Source of the DNA: Pirellulaceae bacterium
GTDB lineage: Bacteria > Planctomycetota > Planctomycetia > Pirellulales > Pirellulaceae
NCBI GenBank assembly: GCA_022448645.1
Contig: JAKVBZ010000025.1
Location: 1 to 59,205 of the forward strand
Direction: 5' to 3'
Length of the DNA stretch: 59,205 nucleotides
Shown here: positions 52,936 to 59,205 of the stretch, in pieces
Numbering within the stretch: position 1 is the first letter of the stretch
Layout: each line of letters begins with the position of its first letter
Position numbers and translations under genes: made by a program
Notes under the pieces: model-generated
Database searches by the model: none
Told to the model about the DNA's origin: nothing
Seen by the model: only the letters and a program-made list of their open reading frames with translations

Positions 52936-54288
52936 GTGAAGACCACCACCAGAAGATCATTCCTGCAAAGCGCTGCTGGAGCCACCTTGGCACTTCCGTG
53001 GTTGGACAGCCTGGCGGCGGCGGATCAAGTTTCCATCAAACCGGCTCAGCGTCTGGCAATTTTTTATGTCCCCAACGGTGTTGTCCGCCGTGGGTTCTTC
53101 CCGGGAGAACAGGATGAGCGCATTCCGGGCACCAGGACACGCCCCAACGAATATAGCACCGAAACTACCGTACCCGTCGGAGTGCATGCGTTAGACACGC
53201 TCACACCGACCCAGGAACCATTGCAACAAGTCAAAGACAAAGTCACTTTGATTACGGGCATGGACCGGACGTTTCGAATGGGAAGCGACGTGCATGCTCA
53301 ATGCGGGTCCTGCTTTCTCAGTAGCGCAGCACCTGATTCCGTCACGTCGTCGATCTATCCATTAGAGCGAACATTGGATCATATTGTGGGCGACCACATT
53401 GGTGACGCGACACCATTTCGCACGATGGAACTAAGCTGTAACAGCCATCACGACAACAAAGAGTCCATTTATTTTGATAATATCTCATGGTATGGAGCGG
53501 GTCACATAGCTCCTTCGATCCGCGATCCGCGACAAGCCTACCGTCGGCTGTTCGGAACCGACAGAATTCACGAATTTGAACTGGTCACGGACCTGGTGTT
53601 GGAAGATGCCCGCTCATTGCGCCGTCAACTGGGTCAACATGATCAGGAAAAATTTGCCGAGTATTTCGACGGTATCCGTAGCATTGAACAACAGATCTCC
53701 AAGCTGGAAGAGAAGCGAGATGACATCGCCAAGCACACACCTGGAGAACCACCCGATGTACATCTGCCGCGAGGTGAATACATTCGGCTAATGGGCGACC
53801 TGATGGTAACAGCCTTGCAGGCAGGATTAACCAAAGTCGCAACGCTAATGGTTGGCCCCGAGCGCTGGGACACATCGTTGACTTACGAGTCACTATTTGC
53901 CGAACCCGTCAGCCACCATCAAATGTCTCACAATCAAAAGAAGTATCTACAGGAGTTGCTACAGCTCGATCTGTTTCACATGCAGCACTATGCCTATCTC
54001 GTGGAGAAAATGGATCGAATACAGGAATCGGATGGGAGTTCGTTGCTGGACAACACGATCTTCACGTTTGGAGGTGGACTGGGCGACGGTGCAACTCACC
54101 AGTACACCGATCTGCCAATCATGGTGGCAGGATCTGGGGGAGGACAGCTAAAGACGGGACTTCATGTGCACTGCGCCAAGGGGACTGAATTGGCCAATCT
54201 TTGGCTAACCCACGCACAGGTCATGGGCATCCCAGGCAAGCGATTTGCAGACAGCACTGGAGTGATCAAGGACCTGCTTGCGTCGTAG
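52936..54288 (+). CDS. DUF1552 family exported protein
   Basis: 450 residues from GTG 52936 (CGGAG 7 nt upstream); the longer open frame to 52774 overlaps the previous gene. KTTTRRSFLQSAAGATLALPW is a twin-arginine signal with a clear hydrophobic core. Typical DUF1552 segments: FYVPNGVVRRGFFPGE, ITGMDRTFRMGSDVHAQCG, SIEQQISKLEEKRDD and FTFGGGLGDGATHQYTDLPI. DUF1552 is a sister to DUF1501 (both sulfatase-like), and here it pairs with the DUF1592-type cytochrome rather than DUF1549. It lies 121 bp after that gene's stop. The enzyme activity is unknown. Confidence 0.92.
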   Translation: MKTTTRRSFLQSAAGATLALPWLDSLAAADQVSIKPAQRLAIFYVPNGVVRRGFFPGEQDERIPGTRTRPNEYSTETTVPVGVHALDTLTPTQEPLQQVKDKVTLITGMDRTFRMGSDVHAQCGSCFLSSAAPDSVTSSIYPLERTLDHIVGDHIGDATPFRTMELSCNSHHDNKESIYFDNISWYGAGHIAPSIRDPRQAYRRLFGTDRIHEFELVTDLVLEDARSLRRQLGQHDQEKFAEYFDGIRSIEQQISKLEEKRDDIAKHTPGEPPDVHLPRGEYIRLMGDLMVTALQAGLTKVATLMVGPERWDTSLTYESLFAEPVSHHQMSHNQKKYLQELLQLDLFHMQHYAYLVEKMDRIQESDGSSLLDNTIFTFGGGLGDGATHQYTDLPIMVAGSGGGQLKTGLHVHCAKGTELANLWLTHAQVMGIPGKRFADSTGVIKDLLAS

Positions 54289-54295
54289 CGGAATT

Positions 54296-55744
54296 CTAAG
54301 CGAGGATCCCTCGGATGACTTCGCCGTGTACGTTGGTCAACCGGCGCTGGATACCGTTGTGGTAATAGGTTAACCGCTCGTGATCGAGCCCTAACAGGTG
54401 CAGGATGGTTGCGTGCAAATCGTGCCAGGTCGTAGGATGCTCGACCGATTTCCAGCCTAATTCATCTGTTGCGCCGTAAGCCATACCTGGCACCAGCCCG
54501 GCACCAGCCATCCAAATCGAGAAGCCATATCGGTTGTGGTCACGCCCCTTGCCAACCTTGTCGGCATCTGCCTGAGTAAATGGCGTGCGGCCAAACTCTG
54601 TGGTGAACAGCACCAGCGTGTCGTCGAGCATTCCTCGCTGCTTGAGGTCTTGGACTAAGGCAGCTACTGGTTGATCGATCAGGGTCGCTTGGTTTGTATG
54701 ATTCTTTACGACGTCTTCATGAGCATCCCAACTCAGTCGTGGCTCTCCTGAAATCGGTCCTCCCGAATAAATTTGTACAAAACGCACGCCCCGTTCCAGC
54801 AAGCGTCGGCCCAGCAGACACCGGCTGCCACAATCGGCTGTTTCCGCACGATCCAATCCGTACGCGTCCAGCATCCGCTGTGGCTCTTGCGACAAATCGC
54901 TTACTTCCGGGACAGATAACTGCATCTTCGCTGCCAGCGAATAGCTGCGCATGCGCGCTTCGAGAATAGGATCGCCACCACCCCGCTCACGGGATTGCGA
55001 ATGAACCTCTGCCAAAAAACGCTGTATTTCCTGCTCTGCTTCAGCAGACGTATTCCGCGCCGGAAACAGATCTCGCACGGGGTGAGTCTGAGTATCCGCG
55101 CCGGCTTCGTACTTACTGCGGAACACTACTCCTTGATGTTGCGATGGCAGGAAGCCGTTCGACCAGTTCGACGCACCTCCATTAGGGCCACCACGACCAT
55201 CGGGCAGCACAACATAGGCGGGAAGATTCTCGGTTTCGCTGCCCAAACCAAAAGAGAGCCAACTCCCCAAGGAGGGAAACCCATTGAATTCAAATCCGCT
55301 GTTTTCAAAGAACAAAGCAGGCGTGTGATTGGCCGATTCGGTAACCATCGAGCGTACCACAGTAAGATCGTCCATCAGGCCAGAAATATGAGGAAACATG
55401 TCAGAGGCCCACAATCCGCTGTTACCCCGTTGGCGGAATTTCCAGTCATTTTTGCGAAGCAATCCAACGCGCCCAAAAAAGATATCCGGTGCTTCGGTCG
55501 TTCCCAGTGACTTGCCATGACGATCGGCAAGACCCGGCTTGTAGTCAAATGAGTCGACATGGCTGAGTCCACCGATCAAACAAATCTGAATAGCCCGTTT
55601 GGCACGCGGTATGACGACTCTGGCCGGCGCATGGCCCATAGCACGCCCATCGGATTGCAACAAGTCTACCAGGGCAGTCGCCCCCAAACCTGAGACACCC
55701 CAGTGAAGAAAATCGCGACGGTGATGTGATGTATTCCGATTCAT
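54296..55744 (-). CDS. DUF1501 family exported protein
   Basis: 482 residues from ATG 55744. The ATG overlaps the stop of the upstream gene (ATGA at 55741-55744), showing translational coupling. HHRRDFLHWGVSGLGATALV is a twin-arginine signal. DUF1501 blocks: QICLIGGLSHVDSFDYKP, VVRSMVTESANHTPA, CLLGRRLLERGVRFVQIYSG, FTTEFGRTPFTQ and GRDHNRYGFSIWMAGAG. This is the third DUF1501 copy in the window and the partner of the DUF1549/LamG/DUF1553 gene. The stop is only 7 bp from the convergent DUF1552 stop. Confidence 0.93.
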   Translation of the reverse strand: MNRNTSHHRRDFLHWGVSGLGATALVDLLQSDGRAMGHAPARVVIPRAKRAIQICLIGGLSHVDSFDYKPGLADRHGKSLGTTEAPDIFFGRVGLLRKNDWKFRQRGNSGLWASDMFPHISGLMDDLTVVRSMVTESANHTPALFFENSGFEFNGFPSLGSWLSFGLGSETENLPAYVVLPDGRGGPNGGASNWSNGFLPSQHQGVVFRSKYEAGADTQTHPVRDLFPARNTSAEAEQEIQRFLAEVHSQSRERGGGDPILEARMRSYSLAAKMQLSVPEVSDLSQEPQRMLDAYGLDRAETADCGSRCLLGRRLLERGVRFVQIYSGGPISGEPRLSWDAHEDVVKNHTNQATLIDQPVAALVQDLKQRGMLDDTLVLFTTEFGRTPFTQADADKVGKGRDHNRYGFSIWMAGAGLVPGMAYGATDELGWKSVEHPTTWHDLHATILHLLGLDHERLTYYHNGIQRRLTNVHGEVIRGILA

Positions 55745-58713
55745 TGGATAACAACAAACTCGTTGAGATTAAACAAAGCACGACACAGGGTCGCGAGTCC
55801 ATGTTGCGAAACCATCTGACGAGAACGCTCGGATTCGAACTCAGTCGGTTTCCGTCCCACCGCCAGCTGCCAGGCTCGCTCAACCTGACCCAGCATGTCA
55901 TCGCCAGCCTCACGCTGGAGGCGCTCCGCAAAATGGTCTGCCATTCGCAGTGAGAAAGAGCTGTTCAAAAGGCTTAATGCCTGGAGCGGCGTGGTTGTCA
56001 CCGATCGGCGCGGCGCGGTGGTCGAAGCATCCGGGCAATCGAAGGTATCGAGCAATGCCATGCGTTCCCCACGAGGGCTAAAGCGGTAGATCGTACGGCG
56101 CTGAAACTCCTCACCTATCGCGTCAAACGGATCGTAGTACATGGTTCCAAACAAATACGTCATGGTCACGTCTTCAAAACCTGGACCGCCTCCACTCAAA
56201 TTCAACACACCTGCCACTTGCAACATCGCATCGCGCAATACTTCTGCCTCAACACGTCTCGGCGAATACCTCCACAACCAGCGGTTCTCAGCATCCGCTG
56301 CAGAGGCTCGCTCACGAATTTCCGACGCTTGTCGATAGGTGGCCGACGTCACGATCAGCCGATGTAACCATTTTAGACTCAAACCGTTCTGCCGAATTTG
56401 AACGGCCAGCCAATCCAGCAAATTCGGGTGGCTGGGTCGACCTCCGTTGAATCCCAGATCGTTAGGCGTATCGACCAGACCTTTCCCAAAGTGGTAGTGC
56501 CAGACTCGGTTGACGATCACTCGCGCAAACAGCGGATTCGATTCGTGTGTGATCCAGTCAGCAAGTTGTTTTCGTCGCTCGGCATCAGGTGCGTCTTTCG
56601 ACAAACCGAATTCCCCGTCAAGTCCGGCGATTGCAGCTGGCGCACCGGGCGTGACTTCCTCGCCAAATTCCGTAACACTGCCTCGCAGGTGGACGCGCAT
56701 CACGCCAGGCTCGCCAGGCACCACCGAGTGGACCTTTTCGTTCCTGCGAGTCTCCATCTCTTCGCGTTGCTTCGTAAGCTTCGCGATTTCTTTTTTCCAT
56801 TGAGTTCGCTGGCTCCGCTGGACATCGGATAATGCGGCAACGAGCATCTCTGTTGAAATGAAAGTAGCCTTCGCTGTTGCCGCAACTTCTGCATCAGTAA
56901 GAGCGCGGTTGTAAAGACTGGCTCGAGCAATCCTTCCAGACAGATATCGGTGCTCATTTGGTGGAGTATGACGAAGGCCAAACAGCACCCGTGACTTCCC
57001 GGAGGAAAATCTCGCCACGTCGGTCTTGTAGGGAGAACCATATCGGACACCGTTGCGAAAACAGATAATCGCACCATCTTTCTGATAGACGATCGCCAAG
57101 TGAATCAGTTGTGACGTTTCGTCCTCGGCTGGACCTTGAAAAGATTTCGTCCGACTCAAATGGTCGCTCCCTGCCATCCACCTTTGTGGCTCTACTTCAC
57201 CAAACACGATCGAGTCGAAACGGCTTCCGTCCGCAGATTGAAGTGTCATGGCACCGCCTCCACGCTGATCGAGGTGGTCAAGCTGCAACCAGACGGACAA
57301 TGTCTTTTCGGTCAGATCGACGTCCGTGAATTCGCTCATGACATAACAACCGTCGGCTCCTACAATCAGTGCACCGTCCTCGAACCGTGCTTCTCCTCCG
57401 ACCGCCACACCATGTAAACTGCCGATGCTGTCGCGGAGATCTTGGTCAAACTTCCAAAGCGACATCGGTCGGGGCAAATTGTGTGCTACGCCTCCGGGCG
57501 GTTGCTGTGCGGCCAGAAGCTCTCGTCGCTTGGCAGTTTCAAGTTCGTCCAGCATCGAACGCACTTGCTTCAGCTGGGTATCAACCTCCTTCAATTGCTC
57601 TACGATTTCGGGACGCTCGAATTCACGATGACCGTGCCGAACACCATCCAGCGCCGAAATCAGCTGATAGTACTCTTCCGATCGAATGGGATCGAATTTA
57701 TGGTCGTGACAGCGAGCACAATTAACCGTGAGACCGAGAAATGCTTGCCCGACAACGCCAACGATTTCCTCCAGCTCGTCCTGTCGGGCAAGAAGCTTCA
57801 TCCGTTTGCTTTGGCCCACAGTGGTGTTGTGGACACCCGCCACAAGAAAGCCCGCCGCCGCTGCTCCAGTTTTCGAATCGTCCAAATCACCAGTCAGTTG
57901 TTGCCGCACAAATTCATCGTAAGATAGATCGTCGTTAAGTGCCTGGATCACCCAATCGCGGTAGTACCAGCTATGTTTTCTGGCAATGTTCCGTTCAAAA
58001 CCGCTACTCTCACCATAGCGAGCCACATCCAGCCAATGCCTTCCCCAACGCTCACCGTAATGCGGCGAGTCGAGGAGGCTGTTGACCAGCTGGTGGTAAG
58101 CTTCGTCCGTAGGTTCGGCAGCAAAAGCTCCGATCACTTCTGGAGTCGGAGGCAAACCGATTAGATCGATGTACAGGCGGCGCACCAGAGTACGTGGATC
58201 AGCTGGGGGTGACGGTCTGAGACCTTGTTCTACCAGTCGATGGTCGATAAATGAATCAATCGTATTGCGGACCCATTCATGATCAACGTCCGTTGGCGGA
58301 GAGGTATCTGATAGCGGTTGTAGCGACCACCAATCATAACCGCCACGGGTTTCGGTAGTCACCTGGAACTCGTCGATTACGCCGCTATCCCAGGGTGCAC
58401 CCGTCGCAATCCATTCGCGCAGCTGGTTTTTCTCATCGGGCGTCAACGGCTTGTCGGGCGGCATCTCGTCCGCAGCCACTCGCTGCCACAATAAACTATC
58501 GTCTGGGTGGCCCGCGATGATTGGGGGACCACTCTCGCCTCCGGCAAGAGCTGGCCGTTGCGAAGTTAAGTCCAAGCCACCCTCTGGATCGGTGCGACCG
58601 TGACATTCCACACAATGAATCGCCAATAGAGGACCAATCTTGTTGTCGAACTGCTCTGCGACAGCCGTGGAATCGGTCGAAAACAAAACAGTCACGAAGA
58701 GAATCGGTAACAT
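55741..58713 (-). CDS. PSCyt1-DUF1549-LamG-DUF1553 protein
   Basis: 990 residues from ATG 58713; the open frame to 58845 has no signal peptide ahead of it, so the later start is preferred. The signal peptide is short (MLPILFVTVLFSTDST). PSCyt1 carries haem-type CVECH at 34-38. DUF1549 includes CARCHDHKFDPI near 330. A LamG-like concanavalin domain (about 420-610, for example LSVWLQLDHLDQR and ARASLYNRALTDAEVAATAK) sits between DUF1549 and DUF1553. DUF1553 begins with QLADWITHESNPLFARVIVN and ends at ALFNLNEFVVIQ. The LamG is at a different position from the homologue at 43770. It is coupled to DUF1501 by ATGA. Presumably exported and acting with it. Confidence 0.92.
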   Translation of the reverse strand: MLPILFVTVLFSTDSTAVAEQFDNKIGPLLAIHCVECHGRTDPEGGLDLTSQRPALAGGESGPPIIAGHPDDSLLWQRVAADEMPPDKPLTPDEKNQLREWIATGAPWDSGVIDEFQVTTETRGGYDWWSLQPLSDTSPPTDVDHEWVRNTIDSFIDHRLVEQGLRPSPPADPRTLVRRLYIDLIGLPPTPEVIGAFAAEPTDEAYHQLVNSLLDSPHYGERWGRHWLDVARYGESSGFERNIARKHSWYYRDWVIQALNDDLSYDEFVRQQLTGDLDDSKTGAAAAGFLVAGVHNTTVGQSKRMKLLARQDELEEIVGVVGQAFLGLTVNCARCHDHKFDPIRSEEYYQLISALDGVRHGHREFERPEIVEQLKEVDTQLKQVRSMLDELETAKRRELLAAQQPPGGVAHNLPRPMSLWKFDQDLRDSIGSLHGVAVGGEARFEDGALIVGADGCYVMSEFTDVDLTEKTLSVWLQLDHLDQRGGGAMTLQSADGSRFDSIVFGEVEPQRWMAGSDHLSRTKSFQGPAEDETSQLIHLAIVYQKDGAIICFRNGVRYGSPYKTDVARFSSGKSRVLFGLRHTPPNEHRYLSGRIARASLYNRALTDAEVAATAKATFISTEMLVAALSDVQRSQRTQWKKEIAKLTKQREEMETRRNEKVHSVVPGEPGVMRVHLRGSVTEFGEEVTPGAPAAIAGLDGEFGLSKDAPDAERRKQLADWITHESNPLFARVIVNRVWHYHFGKGLVDTPNDLGFNGGRPSHPNLLDWLAVQIRQNGLSLKWLHRLIVTSATYRQASEIRERASAADAENRWLWRYSPRRVEAEVLRDAMLQVAGVLNLSGGGPGFEDVTMTYLFGTMYYDPFDAIGEEFQRRTIYRFSPRGERMALLDTFDCPDASTTAPRRSVTTTPLQALSLLNSSFSLRMADHFAERLQREAGDDMLGQVERAWQLAVGRKPTEFESERSRQMVSQHGLATLCRALFNLNEFVVIQ

Positions 58714-58906
58714 CTCGGACTGACGTTTAGTGAAGGAGCGATGATTGTCACTGCAACTGAAATCTTGAAACAGCAGAGCGGAACGCCAAGATCCGACTTG
58801 GCAGAAATGATCATCTGCTATTAACGATTGTAACAGAAGCGACACCCAAATTTTACCGCCTACTCTCTTCCGGAAGGAGGTTGGAAAAATAAATTAAGTG
58901 GCGCTG

Positions 58907-58965
58907 GGCGCAAGCTGTCGGACAGGAGACGATAACATTCCGCCAAACACCGAGCAGCTTGCGCC
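58907..58965. repeat. long-loop inverted repeat, REP-like
   Basis: GGCGCAAGCTG (58907-58917) and CAGCTTGCGCC (58955-58965) are perfect 11-bp arms around a 37-nt loop; the inner TCGG/CCGA (58918-58921, 58950-58953) extends the stem with one bulge. It lies between two minus-strand genes and could be a dispersed intergenic palindrome or a transcript-end structure. Confidence 0.5.
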
Positions 58966-58994
58966 GCTCGATTATGATTCTTCGCGGACCAAAA

Positions 58995-59028
58995 AAAATG
59001 GAGTCGGTTTTAAAACCGACTCCATTTT
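58995..59028 (-). terminator. perfect intrinsic terminator
   Basis: Arms of 17 bp (58995-59011 and 59012-59028) are perfectly complementary around the centre; in RNA the middle A/U pairs would open into a small loop. Read on the minus strand, the stem is followed by eight U. It is 31 bp past the stop of the partial PEP-CTERM gene, so it is a standard Rho-independent terminator for that gene. Confidence 0.85.
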
Positions 59029-59058
59029 GAAAACGCGATAAAAACTAGCGCCCAGTCA

Positions 59059-59205
59059 TTACCTACGGCGGCGAATGACCGACAGCATGGTCACAAACCC
59101 GCCCAGGACGAGCAATACCATCGTTGTCGGTTCAGGAATCTGACCAGGACTTGAAGCAGCGTAACCGCCAGGCGCGAAATTGGCAGACAACGCATTGAAG
59201 TCAGT
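59059..59205 (-). CDS. dockerin-like / PEP-CTERM protein, C-terminal fragment
   Basis: The minus-strand frame is open from the window edge to the TAA at 59059-59061, giving 48 residues of a longer gene. It reads TDFNALSANFAPGGYAAS, then IPEPTT, a hydrophobic helix (MVLLVLGGFVTMLSVI) and a terminal RRRR, so it is a textbook PEP-CTERM signal preceded by the last dockerin-like repeat. The TDFN-LS-NF motif matches the repeats of the gene at 633-2012. The protein is exported and probably processed by an exosortase; its main domain lies outside the window. It is followed by a strong terminator. Confidence 0.88.
   Translation of the reverse strand, partial: TDFNALSANFAPGGYAASSPGQIPEPTTMVLLVLGGFVTMLSVIRRRR

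Larger units (their letters stand above)
58714..59058. other. 345-bp intergenic region
   Basis: Between the DUF1549 gene start and the stop of the partial PEP-CTERM gene, all minus-strand. It holds the hairpin at 58907-58965 and the terminator at 58995-59028. An in-frame upstream extension of the DUF1549 gene reaches 58845. No promoter with good spacing was recognised. Confidence 0.4.

Noticed and set aside
54995..55510. 171-codon plus-strand open frame
   Set aside because: It is antisense to the DUF1501 gene and has no ribosome binding site or recognised motif.

Overview
The window looks like a chromosomal segment of a planctomycete, probably Pirellulales. The evidence is the density of lineage-typical genes: PEP-CTERM and dockerin-like exported proteins, a protein with the planctomycete extracellular N-terminal signature, four pairs of 'planctomycete cytochrome' (DUF1549/DUF1553 or DUF1592-type) plus DUF1501/DUF1552 proteins, DUF6807, exported cyclase-family hydrolases, a Ser/Thr kinase with a C-terminal membrane anchor, and a MoxR/DUF58/transglutaminase operon. 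No rRNA, tRNA, CRISPR array, phage gene or insertion sequence was recognised. All identifications come from reading translated sequence and recalled family knowledge; no search was run.

Layout. 1-2.0 kb: end of one PEP-CTERM protein and a complete YWTD-propeller/dockerin/PEP-CTERM protein. 2.5-10.5 kb: glutaminyl-tRNA synthetase, a membrane protein, a Ser/Thr kinase with an upstream small lipoprotein, and a large TPR protein with a CHAT-like fold that seems to lack its catalytic dyad. 10.6-11.4 kb: a gene-poor stretch with a probable dispersed palindromic repeat. 11.4-18.3 kb: a DUF1549/DUF1553 plus DUF1501 pair, a small charged protein followed by 16-bp tandem repeats, a PEP-CTERM protein whose sorting signal is internal, a leucine-rich-repeat protein and a conserved hypothetical. 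18.5-26.4 kb: a zinc-ribbon/TM/terpenoid-cyclase-fold protein divergent from MoxR-DUF58-transglutaminase, then a divergent YchF-like GTPase and a strong bidirectional terminator. 26.6-31.1 kb: an extracellular repeat protein, a methyltransferase and a degenerate DnaG-like (CHC2/Toprim) protein.

31.6-50.6 kb is a catabolic region: acetoin-dehydrogenase-like AcoABC (E1 alpha, E1 beta, E2/hydrolase fusion), a PQQ-type beta-propeller, two exported cyclase-family hydrolases, a DUF6807 protein, an acetamidase/formamidase, a 2-keto-4-pentenoate-hydratase-like enzyme, an SDR, a beta-keto-acid cleavage enzyme (DUF849) and a zinc alcohol dehydrogenase. The last two lie between DUF1549/DUF1501 and DUF1592/DUF1552 pairs. 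The set suggests export-side ring or amide hydrolysis followed by cytoplasmic C-C cleavage to C2/C4 units, but the substrate cannot be read from sequence. 50.7-58.7 kb: the DUF1592/DUF1552 pair and a minus-strand DUF1549/LamG/DUF1553 plus DUF1501 operon joined by an ATGA overlap. The window ends with a hairpin element, a perfect 17-bp-arm terminator, and the C-terminus of another dockerin/PEP-CTERM protein.

The best candidates for something undescribed are the degenerate primase-like protein (29125-31074), the catabolic island with twin exported cyclases, the pseudo-CHAT protein, and the PEP-CTERM protein with about 215 residues after its sorting signal.
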